Assembly (NCBI RefSeq): GCF_946885955.1
Contig: NZ_CAMPHI010000023.1
Span: 1-64,000, forward strand
Direction: 5' to 3'
From: an uncultured Pseudomonas sp.
GTDB lineage: Bacteria; Pseudomonadota; Gammaproteobacteria; Pseudomonadales; Pseudomonadaceae
Length of the DNA: 64,000 nt
Made by a program: the position numbers and the translations under genes. Shown piece by piece: positions 32,119 to 41,017 of the stretch (the stretch's first letter is position 1; every line of letters begins with the position of its first letter). A model generated the notes under the pieces. That model was not told the origin of the DNA. It was given only the letters and a program-made list of their open reading frames with translations, and did no database searches.

Positions 32119-33561
32119 ATGCTGCGCAAACTTCCGCTGACCCTTGCCGTGGCTTACGCTTGCGCCGGCCTGGCTTGGGCCGAACAAGCTCCCCTGGCCA
32201 CCAAGACCGATCTGGTCGCCGTCTATAACGAAGCTGCCGACAACAACGCCGACCTGGCAGCGGCCCGCGCCGACTACCTGGCGCGCCGCGAAGTGGTACC
32301 ACAGGCCCGCGCCGGCCTGCTGCCGAATCTATCGGCGGGAGCCGATATGAGCGATAGCCGAACCGAAATCGATTCGCCGGCACTCACCCGCTCGCGGAGC
32401 GGCGTGGTCTACCAGGCCAATCTCAGCCAACCGCTGTTTCGCGCCGATCGCTGGTTCCAGTTGCAAGCCGCCGAAGCGGTCAGCGAACAGGCCGCGCTCG
32501 AACTCTCGGCCACCGAGCAGAACCTGATTCTGCAGAGCGCGGAAACCTATTTCGCGGTCCTGCGCGCGCAGGACAACCTGGCCTCGACCAAGGCCGAGGA
32601 AGCCGCCTTCAAGCGGCAACTGGATCAAGCCAATGAACGTTTTGACGTCGGCTTGTCGGACAAGACCGATGTCCTCGAAGCCCAGGCCGGTTTCGACACC
32701 GCCCGCGCCAACCGAATCATCGCGCAGCGCCAGGTCGATGACGCGTTTCAGGCCCTGATCACCCTGACCAACCACGACTACAACGCAATCGAGGGCATCG
32801 AGCACAGCTTGCCGATCCTCGCGCCAGCCCCGAATGACGCCAAAGCCTGGGTCGATACGGCGGCGGCACAGAACCTCAACCTGCAAGCGAGCAACTACGC
32901 CATTGAGGCCGCCGAAGAAACCTTGCGTCAACGCAAATCCGGTCATGCGCCAACTCTGGATGCCGTGGCCAGCTACCAGAAGGGCGACAACGACAGCCTC
33001 GGTTTCAGCAACTCCGGCGTAGCAGGCACCCCGCACTACAGCGGCGATGCCGAGCAACGCACTATCGGCCTGCAATTGAATATCCCGCTGTACAGCGGCG
33101 GGCTGACCAGCTCCCAGGTCCGCGAGGCCTACCAGCGTCTGAGCCAGACCGAACAGCAGCGCGAGAGCCTGCTGCGCCAGGTGGTACAAAACACCCGCAA
33201 CCTGCATCGCGCGGTGAATACCGATGTCGAGACCGTGCAGGCGCGCAAGCAGTCGATCATCTCCAACCAGAGCGCCCTGGAAGCCACCGAAATCGGCTAT
33301 CAGGTCGGCACGCGCAACATCGTCGACGTACTCGACGCCCAGCGCCAGCTGTACAGCTCGGTGCGCAACTACAACGACGCGCGCTACGACTATATCCTCA
33401 ACAACCTGCGCCTCAAGCAAGCCGCCGGCACCCTCAGCCCGGCGGACCTGGAGGCTCTGGGCAACTTCCTCAAGCCGGATTACGACCCGGACAAGGACTT
33501 CCTGCCGCCGGATCTGGCCAAAGCCGCCGAGGCGCAATTGCGCGGCAATTCCAGCTACTGA
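32119..33561 (+). CDS. tolC: TolC-family outer membrane channel protein
   Basis: TolC forms the trimeric outer-membrane duct for type I secretion and efflux. The 480-residue product has a signal peptide (MLRKLPLTLAVAYACAGLAWA) and two OEP repeats. These include RADYLARREVVPQARAGLLP and ADRWFQLQAAEAVSEQ in the first half, then LNIPLYSGGLTSSQVREA and YQVGTRNIVDVLDAQRQLYS in the second. The frame is open from 32086, but the ATG at 32119 starts the signal peptide. Position and sequence suggest the OpmH type of Pseudomonas. A terminator follows. Confidence 0.94.
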   Translation: MLRKLPLTLAVAYACAGLAWAEQAPLATKTDLVAVYNEAADNNADLAAARADYLARREVVPQARAGLLPNLSAGADMSDSRTEIDSPALTRSRSGVVYQANLSQPLFRADRWFQLQAAEAVSEQAALELSATEQNLILQSAETYFAVLRAQDNLASTKAEEAAFKRQLDQANERFDVGLSDKTDVLEAQAGFDTARANRIIAQRQVDDAFQALITLTNHDYNAIEGIEHSLPILAPAPNDAKAWVDTAAAQNLNLQASNYAIEAAEETLRQRKSGHAPTLDAVASYQKGDNDSLGFSNSGVAGTPHYSGDAEQRTIGLQLNIPLYSGGLTSSQVREAYQRLSQTEQQRESLLRQVVQNTRNLHRAVNTDVETVQARKQSIISNQSALEATEIGYQVGTRNIVDVLDAQRQLYSSVRNYNDARYDYILNNLRLKQAAGTLSPADLEALGNFLKPDYDPDKDFLPPDLAKAAEAQLRGNSSY

Positions 33562-33579
33562 GCACCACCCCATAAAAAG

Positions 33580-33606
33580 AACCGGGCTTTGTTGCCCGGT
33601 TTTTTA
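33580..33606 (+). terminator. Intrinsic terminator of tolC
   Basis: An eight-base-pair stem (AACCGGGC with GCCCGGTT) is closed by a six-base loop and followed by a run of T residues, 18 bases after the tolC stop. Confidence 0.9.
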
Positions 33607-33715
33607 TGGACGTTCGATAGCCACTTCGGAGCAGTACCCAAGCTGCGGCGCAGCCGGGGAGCAGGCGCCCGCTCACCTAACGTGGCCGTGTTCGATCCGC
33701 GTGACGCGCCTGGTT

Positions 33716-34999
33716 TTAACCGAGCAAGCGCCCCAGCCCCGCCAACAGCCGGGCCAGCGCACCTTGATTGGCCTGCATCACCGCCGAGCCCGCTGCGCGC
33801 ATCCGGGCCGCCTCGGCGGGTTCGCGCCAAAGCGCCGCCACCGCGTCGGCCAAGGTGCGGGCGTCCGTCACTTCGACCAGCGCGCCGGCATCGCGCAGCT
33901 TCGCGGCGATCTCGAGGAAATTGAACAGATGCGCACCGCTGAGCACCGGCAAGCCCAGCGCCGCAGGCTCGAGCAGGTTGTGCCCGCCGTTGGCCACCAG
34001 GCTGCCGCCGACGAAGGCGGTGTCGGCCAGGGCATAGAGCAACAGCAGCTCGCCCATGGTGTCACCCAGCAGCACCTGATCCGCGGCGATCACGGGTTCG
34101 CCGGTGGAACGCCGGCGCACAATGAAGCCCTGCTGCCGGCACAGCTCGAATACCGCGGCGAAACGTTCGGGATGGCGCGGCACCAGAATCAGCAAGGCCT
34201 CGGGCCATTGTTCGAGCAATTGGCGGTGCGCAGCTAGAACGATCTCGTCCTCGCCAGCGTGGGTGCTCGCGGCTATCCACACCGGTCGCTGCCCGGCCTG
34301 CCACTGCTGGCGCAAGTCAGCGGCGCGCTGGCGCAGCTCCGGCTCGATGCTCAGATCGAACTTGATCGAGCCCGTGACCTCGACGCAGGCGTCCAGTGCA
34401 CCGAGCTTGCGAAAGCGTTCGGCCTCGGCGGCGGTTTGCACCGCGATCAGGCTCAGCTCCGCGAGCATCGGCGCAGTCAACCTGGCAAAGCGCGCATAGC
34501 CGCGTGCCGAGCGCTCGGACAGGCGCGCATTGGCCAGCGCCACGGGAATACCGCGCAGTGCGCATTGGTGAATATGGTTGGGCCACAGCTCGGTCTCCAT
34601 CACCACCGCCAGGCGTGGCTGCACCCGCTGGAGAAACCGCGCCGCCGCCCAAGGCAGGTCGTAAGGCAGATAGCAGTGCTGGATACGCCCGTCGAACTCG
34701 GCGCCGCCGAACAGCGCCTGAATCCGCTCGGAACCGGTTGGCGTCATGCAGGTGATGGTGATCGGCAGGCCCGGGTAGCGCTTGAGCAAGGCGCGAATCA
34801 GCGGCGCCGCGGCGATGCTTTCGCCCACCGACACCGCGTGAACCCAGATGCCACCCGGTTTGCAAGCTGGCAAACCAAGCGCGAAGCGCTCGCCGATGCG
34901 CCTGGCGTAGGCCGGCGCGCGCCAGGCACGCCAGGCCAGACGCGCGGCGAGCAAAGGCAAGGCGAGGTGTAACAGCAGACTGTAGAGGGGTCTATTCAT
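33716..34999 (-). CDS. waaA: Kdo transferase WaaA (KdtA)
   Basis: WaaA adds two Kdo residues from CMP-Kdo to lipid IVA at the inner membrane. The 427-residue product starts at ATG 34997-34999 with a membrane anchor (LLLHLALPLLAARLAWRAW). It carries the GT30 family marks: IWVHAVSVGESIAAAPLIR, a GT-B C-terminal half with WIAASTHAGEDE, VPRHPERF, and GGHNLLEPAALGLPVL. The frame extends to 35167 without a start context. It is separate from the main core cluster but belongs to the same pathway. Confidence 0.96.
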   Translation of the reverse strand: MNRPLYSLLLHLALPLLAARLAWRAWRAPAYARRIGERFALGLPACKPGGIWVHAVSVGESIAAAPLIRALLKRYPGLPITITCMTPTGSERIQALFGGAEFDGRIQHCYLPYDLPWAAARFLQRVQPRLAVVMETELWPNHIHQCALRGIPVALANARLSERSARGYARFARLTAPMLAELSLIAVQTAAEAERFRKLGALDACVEVTGSIKFDLSIEPELRQRAADLRQQWQAGQRPVWIAASTHAGEDEIVLAAHRQLLEQWPEALLILVPRHPERFAAVFELCRQQGFIVRRRSTGEPVIAADQVLLGDTMGELLLLYALADTAFVGGSLVANGGHNLLEPAALGLPVLSGAHLFNFLEIAAKLRDAGALVEVTDARTLADAVAALWREPAEAARMRAAGSAVMQANQGALARLLAGLGRLLG

Positions 35000-35052
35000 G
35001 GGCGCGCAGCTTAGCAGAGCCTCGGGGCGGATGGCCGCCCCTGCAAGCGGCT

Positions 35053-35937
35053 CTATTTGATAGCCCGGAGATATTCGGTAAAGCGCTCGGCTAGCCATAG
35101 CGCCGCCGGGCCGAGTGCCTGGTCGCGGCGGCAGACCAACTCGACCAGCAATGGCGGCGGTGTCCAATCGCTGCTCAATTCGACCAATTGGCCCTGATAC
35201 GTCGGATATTGCAGCACGTGGCGCGGTAACCAGGCCCAGCCAAGATTACGCATCAGGAGTTCGGCCATGGTGTAGAAGCTGTCGGTGCGCCAGACCGCCG
35301 GGCTGATCTGCTCGCCACCCGGGTAACGGCTATCGGCCAACGCCATCAGCAACTGCCGGTGACGCGCCAGCGAGCGCCGGTCAACGTGCCGGCTATCCGC
35401 CAGGGCATGACCGGCGCCGCACACCGTGACCATTTCGATGCTGCCCAGATGCTGGCGCTCGAGGGCCTCGGGCATCGCCTCGTGATGGAACAACAGACCG
35501 AGGTCGGCGCGGCGCTCGACAACCTTGCGGGCGACCTCGCCCTGGGCGCCACTGGTCAGTTGCACTTCGAGCAAGGGAAAAGCTCCGGCCAGCGCTTCGA
35601 GGCTGTCGAGCACCGGCTGATAGGGCATCGCCTCGTCCTGCGCCAGACGCAGGCTCACCTCTTCGCCACGCACCAGGCCGAGCGCCCGACCTTCGAGGCG
35701 CTGGCATTGGCGCAGCACCTCGCGCGCCTCCTCCAACAAGGCGGCACCGGCAGCGGTCAGGCGCGGCTGACGACCGCTGCTGCGCTCGAAAAGCGATACG
35801 CCGAGATCGGTCTCGAGCATGGCGATGGCATTGCTGACCGCCGATTGCGCGCGCTTCATTCGACGCCCCACGGCGGAAAACGATTGACCTTCGGCAACGC
35901 TGAGGAATACCTGCAACTGCTCGAGATTCCACTGCAC
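35053..35937 (-). CDS. LysR-family transcriptional regulator
   Basis: The 294-residue protein has a winged helix-turn-helix (about 1-60: LEQLQVFLSVAEGQSFSAVGRRM, then AQSAVSNAIAMLETDLGVSLFERS) and a periplasmic-binding-type effector domain. It starts at a GTG (35935-35937) with GGAG seven bases upstream. It is divergent from the SMR transporter gene with 84 bases between the starts, so it is likely to regulate that gene and itself. The inducer is unknown. Confidence 0.93.
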   Translation of the reverse strand: MQWNLEQLQVFLSVAEGQSFSAVGRRMKRAQSAVSNAIAMLETDLGVSLFERSSGRQPRLTAAGAALLEEAREVLRQCQRLEGRALGLVRGEEVSLRLAQDEAMPYQPVLDSLEALAGAFPLLEVQLTSGAQGEVARKVVERRADLGLLFHHEAMPEALERQHLGSIEMVTVCGAGHALADSRHVDRRSLARHRQLLMALADSRYPGGEQISPAVWRTDSFYTMAELLMRNLGWAWLPRHVLQYPTYQGQLVELSSDWTPPPLLVELVCRRDQALGPAALWLAERFTEYLRAIK

Positions 35938-35967
35938 AAGCCATCTCCAAATCAGATAGGTATTAAG

Positions 35968-35995
35968 TTTACCCCATCGAGCAGATGCCTAGAAT
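35968..35995 (+). promoter_or_regulatory. Sigma-70 promoter of the SMR gene
   Basis: TTTACC and TAGAAT are separated by 16 bases; the -10 box ends 26 bases before the ATG. The surrounding sequence is AT-rich for this genome, as expected for a LysR target region. Confidence 0.5.
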
Positions 35996-36021
35996 GAGCC
36001 GCATCAGACAGGAGACCCAGC

Positions 36022-36354
36022 ATGAGCGGCTACCTTTACCTCGCCATCGCCATTACCGCCGAAGTCGTCGCCACCACCGCAATCAAAGCGCTGGACGGCT
36101 TGAGCAAGCCCATTCCGCTGCTACTGGTGGTAATCGGCTACGGCCTGTCTTTCTGGATGCTCAGTTTGGTGGTGAAAAGCATTCCGGTCGGCATCGCCTA
36201 CGCCGTGTGGGCCGGCCTCGGTATCGTACTGGTCAGCATCGCCGCGGCCGTGCTCTATCAGCAGCGCCTGGACTTGCCGGCGGTGCTCGGCATGGGCTTG
36301 ATCGTCAGCGGCGTGGCGGTGATCCAACTGTTCTCGCACAGCGCCGGGCATTGA
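36022..36354 (+). CDS. Small multidrug resistance (SMR/EmrE-type) transporter
   Basis: This 110-residue protein has four membrane segments and the SMR marks: YLYLAIAITAEVVATTAIKAL with the essential glutamate (E14) in the first helix, then GIAYAVWAGLGIVLVS in the third. It works as a dimer that exchanges cationic drugs for protons. AGGAG precedes the ATG. Its neighbour is a divergent LysR regulator; the two look like a regulator-pump pair. Confidence 0.93.
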   Translation: MSGYLYLAIAITAEVVATTAIKALDGLSKPIPLLLVVIGYGLSFWMLSLVVKSIPVGIAYAVWAGLGIVLVSIAAAVLYQQRLDLPAVLGMGLIVSGVAVIQLFSHSAGH

Positions 36355-36360
36355 TGGGAA

Positions 36361-36433
36361 ACCGCCGCAAGCGACAAACCGCAGACGGCCCATCTGGACA
36401 TGCAGCTTGCGGCTCGCCATTCGCAGCTTGCCG
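36361..36433. repeat. Dispersed imperfect inverted repeat, copy C
   Basis: GCCGCAAGC near the left end is answered exactly by GCTTGCGGC about 35 bases later, and a third arm GCAGCTTGCCG follows. The element fills most of the gap between the SMR gene and the FAD oxidoreductase gene. A -10-like TATACT (36435-36440) stands at its right edge, 30 bases before the next start. Confidence 0.65.
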
Positions 36434-36470
36434 TTATACTGCACCTCTGTTTTCACATTGAGGCACGCGC

Positions 36471-37643
36471 ATGTCCCAAGCTCTGAGCACTGACGTTCTG
36501 ATTGTCGGCGGCGGTATCGCCGGCCTCTGGCTGAATGCACGCTTGCGTCGCCAAGGCTTCGCCACCCTGCTGGTGGAAAACGCCAGCCTGGGCGGCGGGC
36601 AGAGCGTCAAGTCCCAGGGCATCATCCATGGCGGCGCCAAATATGCCCTGCATGGCGCCCTGACCGGCGCCTCCGAGGCGATCGCCGATATGCCGCGACG
36701 CTGGCGCGAAGCGGCGAGCGGCCAGGGCGAATTGGACCTGAGCGGCGTGCGCTTGCTGTCCGAAGCCCATTATTTGTGGTCGCCTGGCAGCCTGGCGGGC
36801 AATATCACCAGCTTCTTCGCCAGCAAGGCGGTGCGCGGCCGGGTCGATCAGGTCAAGGGCGCGGAACTGCCACCGGCGCTGCAGCATCCGAAATTCAAGG
36901 GCAAGGTCTATCGCCTGGCCGAGTTGGTGCTCGACGTACCCAGCCTGATCGCACGCTTGGCCGAACTGGCCGGCGATAGCTTGCTCGCCGCCGAACGCAT
37001 CGAGCCGCTACGCGAGCAGGACGAATTGCGCGGGCTAGTGGTCGATGGCCGGGAAATTCGCGCACAGCGCATCATCCTTAGCGCCGGGCAGGGTAACGCT
37101 ACGCTGCTGAGCGAACTGGGCCTTAAGCAGCCCGCACAGCAATTGCGCCCGCTGCATATGGTGCTGGTCAAGGGGCCGACCCTGAAACCGCTGTACGCCC
37201 ACTGCCTGGGCGGTGGGCCGAAGCCGCGGATCACCGTGACCAGCCACCCGGCCGCCGACGGCGAATGGGTCTGGTACCTGGGTGGCGACCTGGCCGAAGC
37301 CGATGGCGTGGCGCGCGATAGCAGTGCGCAGATCAAGGCTGCGCAGAAGGAGGTTGCCGATCTGCTGCCCTGGGTCGACATGTCCAGCGCACGCTGGGCC
37401 ACCTTGCGCGTCGAACGGGCCGAGCCGGCGCAGTCCGGACTGGTGCGGCCGGACAATGCCTTTCTCGCCGAACAAGGCAAACTGCTGGTCGGCTGGCCGA
37501 CCAAACTGGCGTTGGCGCCGGACTTCGCCGATCGCGTATTGGCGGCACTGGACCGCGACGGCATTCAACCCGCCAGCCACGGACCATTGCCACCGTTACC
37601 ACGACCAGCTATCGCCCCAGCTATCTGGGAGGAGTTGTTCTGA
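36471..37643 (+). CDS. FAD-dependent oxidoreductase (DAO-like)
   Basis: The 390-residue protein starts with the dinucleotide-binding Rossmann motif VLIVGGGIAGLWLNARL and continues with SQGIIHGGAKYAL, the type seen in D-amino-acid oxidase/glycerol-3-phosphate dehydrogenase relatives. IILSAGQGNATLL marks the second FAD contact region. The substrate is unknown. It shares one base with the following aldo-keto reductase gene (TGATG), so the two are co-translated. By position it should match PAO1 PA4991. Confidence 0.85.
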   Translation: MSQALSTDVLIVGGGIAGLWLNARLRRQGFATLLVENASLGGGQSVKSQGIIHGGAKYALHGALTGASEAIADMPRRWREAASGQGELDLSGVRLLSEAHYLWSPGSLAGNITSFFASKAVRGRVDQVKGAELPPALQHPKFKGKVYRLAELVLDVPSLIARLAELAGDSLLAAERIEPLREQDELRGLVVDGREIRAQRIILSAGQGNATLLSELGLKQPAQQLRPLHMVLVKGPTLKPLYAHCLGGGPKPRITVTSHPAADGEWVWYLGGDLAEADGVARDSSAQIKAAQKEVADLLPWVDMSSARWATLRVERAEPAQSGLVRPDNAFLAEQGKLLVGWPTKLALAPDFADRVLAALDRDGIQPASHGPLPPLPRPAIAPAIWEELF

Positions 37644-38461
37644 TGCATAGCCTGCACACCCTGCATAACCTGCATCGCCCGCTGGGCTCGACCGATCTGC
37701 TGGTCTCGCCGCTGGGCCTGGGCACGGTCAAGCTCGGCCGCGATCAGGGGGTGAAATACCCGAACGGCTTCACCATCCCCGACGATGCCGCCGCCCGGCA
37801 ATTGCTGGCCCGGGCCCATGACCTGGGAGTCAACCTGATCGATACCGCCCCCGCCTATGGCAGCAGCGAGGCCCGTCTCGGCCCCTTGCTGCGCGGCCAG
37901 CGCCAGCAGTGGGTGATCGTCAGCAAGGTCGGCGAGGAGTTCGACAATGGCCAATCGCGCTTCGATTTCAGCGCCGCTCATACCCGCCTGTCGGTGGAGC
38001 GCAGCCTTACACGTCTACAGACCGACTTTATCGACCTGATCCTGGTCCATTCGGATGGCAACGATATGTCTATTCTGCGCGACAGCGGGGTTTACGACAC
38101 CCTTGCCGAGCTCAAGCGCGAAGGCAAGATTCGTGGTTTCGGCCTGTCCGGCAAAACCGTCGAAGGCGGCTTGCTGGCGTTGGAGCGGGGTGACTGCGCG
38201 ATGGTCACCTACAACCTTAACGAGCAGAGCGAACTGCCGGTACTGGACTACGCCGAACAGCACGGCAAAGGCATCCTGATCAAGAAAGCCCTGGCCAGCG
38301 GACATGCCTGCCAAGCCACCGGGGAAGACCCGGTGCGCGCCAGCTTTGAGTTGATCTTCGCCCATCCGGCAGTGGCCAGCGCCATCGTCGGCACCATCAA
38401 CCCGGAGCATCTGGCGCACAATATCGCCGTTGCCGCCGCGGTGATTCAGGATATCGCCTAA
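37643..38461 (+). CDS. Aldo/keto reductase
   Basis: The 272-residue protein is an aldo/keto reductase of the short, YghZ-distant type. It has LGLGTVKLGR near the start, DTAPAYGSSEARLGPLL with the catalytic Asp and Tyr, and FIDLILVHSDG with the active-site histidine region. The C-terminal AHPAVASAIVGTINPEHL binds the NADPH phosphate end. The substrate is unknown. It is co-translated with the FAD enzyme upstream, so the two may act on the same compound. Confidence 0.88.
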   Translation: MHSLHTLHNLHRPLGSTDLLVSPLGLGTVKLGRDQGVKYPNGFTIPDDAAARQLLARAHDLGVNLIDTAPAYGSSEARLGPLLRGQRQQWVIVSKVGEEFDNGQSRFDFSAAHTRLSVERSLTRLQTDFIDLILVHSDGNDMSILRDSGVYDTLAELKREGKIRGFGLSGKTVEGGLLALERGDCAMVTYNLNEQSELPVLDYAEQHGKGILIKKALASGHACQATGEDPVRASFELIFAHPAVASAIVGTINPEHLAHNIAVAAAVIQDIA

Positions 38462-38514
38462 GCGCTCGCGATAAATCCCGAGGAGCCAGGCGCCGCCAAC
38501 AACGAGGAGTCGAG

Positions 38515-39438
38515 ATGCCGCGCACCCTGATCCGCAAGGACCCCAGCCGCTTCAAGACCCTGCAGCTGTTCGTCGAGGCCAATCCCGACGGTCTTAGCTA
38601 CCAGAGCCTGGGCATGCCGCTGAACTTCGCGCAGATGCTCGAACGGCGCAAACCGGTGGCCATTGCCGACGCCCAGCACTTCGCCGTGGAGTTGGCCAAC
38701 CTCGGGGTTTCGGTGCGTCTGACGCTGAGCTGGCAGGGACGCGAATATTGGGTTCTGGTGCGGCAACGGCGGGTCGACCGCGGCGACGTGGTGCTCAAGC
38801 TGATCTCCGGCTACGTGCCGGCCCACGAACTCAACCTGCCCCTGCTCACCGCCATTCAGGAAGTCGCCGAGGAATGCCTGCTGGAAACTCCCGAAGGCTG
38901 GCTGAGCGGCCGCTTCGGCGACACCTGGCTGCCGACACCCTACCAGGCGAGCCTGCGTTACCGGGAAACCGCGCACTTCACGCTCAGCTCATTGTCGGGC
39001 GCAGCGCGCCCGGTGCGCTGCGGCAATCTAAAACTACTGGAACGCCCGCGCGCCTATGTCCACCTGCCCACGGCATCGCTGCAACTGGTCTATGACATGC
39101 GCCTGGAACTGGCGAAGGAGATCAGGCAGCTCAGCCTGATGCATGTCGACGAACAACTGGAGGGCGACCAATTGATCGCCCGCCTTAACCGAGCGCGCCC
39201 GGACCTGTACCTGATCCCACTGGAACAAGGTCGGCCCACGGCGCAGCTCCTGAGCCTCAAACACGGAGTGTTGACCGGCGCTAGCACCCGCGGCCTGTGG
39301 CTGGCGGAAAGTTTCGCGCCCCAGGACGGCTGGCTGGTGAGCGATGAGCGCATCAGCTGGAAGGATTGGCTAAGCCAGCAGAATCTGCAGGCCACAAAAA
39401 AACACGCGGGGACGAACGCTCTATCCCGCGCGCGTTAA
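38515..39438 (+). CDS. Uncharacterised protein with Nudix-like motif
   Basis: I cannot assign this 307-residue protein to a named family. It is well supported as a gene: GAGGAG stands ahead of the ATG and the codon use is like that of its neighbours. Residues 99-123 read SGYVPAHE, nine residues, then QEVAEECLL. This resembles a Nudix box (Gx5E...REUxEExGU) with a two-residue insertion and with R changed to Q and G to L. The C-terminal 20 codons overlap a terminator that serves hldE on the other strand. Similar proteins in Pseudomonas carry unhelpful names. Confidence 0.7.
   Translation: MPRTLIRKDPSRFKTLQLFVEANPDGLSYQSLGMPLNFAQMLERRKPVAIADAQHFAVELANLGVSVRLTLSWQGREYWVLVRQRRVDRGDVVLKLISGYVPAHELNLPLLTAIQEVAEECLLETPEGWLSGRFGDTWLPTPYQASLRYRETAHFTLSSLSGAARPVRCGNLKLLERPRAYVHLPTASLQLVYDMRLELAKEIRQLSLMHVDEQLEGDQLIARLNRARPDLYLIPLEQGRPTAQLLSLKHGVLTGASTRGLWLAESFAPQDGWLVSDERISWKDWLSQQNLQATKKHAGTNALSRAR
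39396..39430 (-). terminator. Intrinsic terminator of hldE, inside the opposite gene
   Basis: On the minus strand, 17 bases after the hldE stop, CGCGGG pairs with CCCGCG across a 14-base loop and is followed by TG and a run of seven T. The element lies entirely within the last codons of the converging plus-strand gene. Confidence 0.7.
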
Positions 39439-39447
39439 TCCAGGTGT

Positions 39448-40869
39448 CTACTGCTTGCGAATTTTCTCGACGATCGCGGTGGTCGAGCTGTTCTCCACCA
39501 ACCCCAGCACACGCACCTCGCCGCCATAGGCGCTGACAATGTCGGCACCAACCACTTGCCCGATGCCGTAGTCGCCGCCCTTGACCAGCACATCCGGCTT
39601 GACCTCGCGCAACAGGTTTTCCGGGGTGTCTTCGCTAAAGCTGACCACCCAGTCCACCGCACCGAGGCCGGCGAGTACGGCCATGCGCCGATCCACCGAA
39701 TTGATCGGCCGGCCGGGACCTTTCAGGCGACTGACCGAGGCGTCGTCGTTGACCGCAAGCACCAGTCGATCGCCCTGGGCCCGGGCCTGCTCAAGATAAG
39801 TGACATGGCCGGCATGCAGAATATCGAAGCAGCCGTTGGTGAAGACGATCTTCTCGCCATGGGCGCGGGCGTCGTCGATGGCGACCAGCAACTGATCCCG
39901 GCTCAATACCCCACGCTCGGAACCCGCCTCGCGCTGTATCGCCCGGCGCAACTCCGGGGCACTGATGGCTGCGGTACCCAGCTTGCCAACCACGATTCCC
40001 GCCGCCAGATTGGCCAAGGCCACGGCCTGGGGCAATTCCTCGCCGGCAGCCAGACTTGCGGCCAGGGTGGAGATCACCGTATCGCCGGCACCGGTGACGT
40101 CGAACACTTCGCGGGCACGGGCGGGCAGATGCAGCGGCGGTTGCTGCGGGCGCAGCAAGGTCATGCCGTGCTCGCCGCGGGTCACCAGCAGCGCGCCCAA
40201 CTCCAGCTCGCTCATCAGGGCCGCGCCCTTGGCCACCAACTCAGCCTCGTCACGGCACTCGCCGACGATGGTTTCGAATTCGTGCAAATTGGGGGTGATC
40301 AGGCTGGCGCCGCGATAGATGGAGAAATCCTTGCCTTTGGGGTCGGCCAATACCGCGATGCCCCTGCTGCGTGCCAGCTGCACCAGTGCCTGGTGATTTT
40401 GCAGTGCGCCCTTGCCGTAGTCGGACAGCACCAGCACCTTGATGCCCTTCAGCAGCGCCTCGACGCTCTTGGCCAGCGCCGCACTATCGGTGTCGAAACG
40501 CTCTTCGAAATCCATTCGCAGCAACTGCTGGTGGCGACTCATCACTCGCAACTTGACGATGGTTGGCTGGTGCTCGATGCGCTGGAAATGGGCGCTCACC
40601 CCGACCGCCTGCAAACTGTTGCTCAGGCTCTCGGCCGCCTCGTCCTTTCCCGTCACACCGACCAATACGGCCGGCGCGCCCAAGGCGGCGATATTGAGCG
40701 CGACGTTGGCGGCACCGCCGGGGCGGTCCTCGATCTGCTCGACCTTGACCACCGGCACTGGTGCTTCCGGAGAAATCCGCGAAGTGCCGCCATGCCAATA
40801 ACGATCGAGCATGACATCGCCCACCACCAGCACGGTGGCCTGGTCGAAATGCGGCATGGACAACTTCAT
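39448..40869 (-). CDS. hldE: Bifunctional heptose kinase/adenylyltransferase HldE (RfaE)
   Basis: HldE makes ADP-heptose for the LPS inner core: the N-terminal domain phosphorylates heptose-7-phosphate at C1 and the C-terminal domain adds AMP. The 473-residue product has a ribokinase-type domain (about 1-318) with [15 protein letters not shown], and a nucleotidyltransferase domain (about 340-473) with [16 protein letters not shown] carrying HxGH. The start is ATG 40867-40869 with GGAG upstream; an upstream in-frame start exists at 40905. Confidence 0.97.
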   Translation of the reverse strand: MKLSMPHFDQATVLVVGDVMLDRYWHGGTSRISPEAPVPVVKVEQIEDRPGGAANVALNIAALGAPAVLVGVTGKDEAAESLSNSLQAVGVSAHFQRIEHQPTIVKLRVMSRHQQLLRMDFEERFDTDSAALAKSVEALLKGIKVLVLSDYGKGALQNHQALVQLARSRGIAVLADPKGKDFSIYRGASLITPNLHEFETIVGECRDEAELVAKGAALMSELELGALLVTRGEHGMTLLRPQQPPLHLPARAREVFDVTGAGDTVISTLAASLAAGEELPQAVALANLAAGIVVGKLGTAAISAPELRRAIQREAGSERGVLSRDQLLVAIDDARAHGEKIVFTNGCFDILHAGHVTYLEQARAQGDRLVLAVNDDASVSRLKGPGRPINSVDRRMAVLAGLGAVDWVVSFSEDTPENLLREVKPDVLVKGGDYGIGQVVGADIVSAYGGEVRVLGLVENSSTTAIVEKIRKQ

Positions 40870-40900
40870 AGAGACTCCGGGAGCGAAAAAATTGCCGGAG

Positions 40901-40909
40901 ATCATAACA
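40901..40909 (-). promoter_or_regulatory. Extended -10 promoter of hldE
   Basis: TGTTATGAT on the minus strand fits an extended -10 (TGn-TATAAT with one mismatch). It is 32 bases from the hldE ATG. No convincing -35 box stands upstream, which is usual for extended -10 promoters. Confidence 0.45.
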
Positions 40910-41017
40910 TTTACCAGTCGGCGGCGGCTTGCCTCGCCAAGCGTTTACCGCGCCGACCTACCTCACCGGACAGGCTCCTTCGAGCCCTATGCATGCGATT
41001 GAACCGCCTGGGTACGG

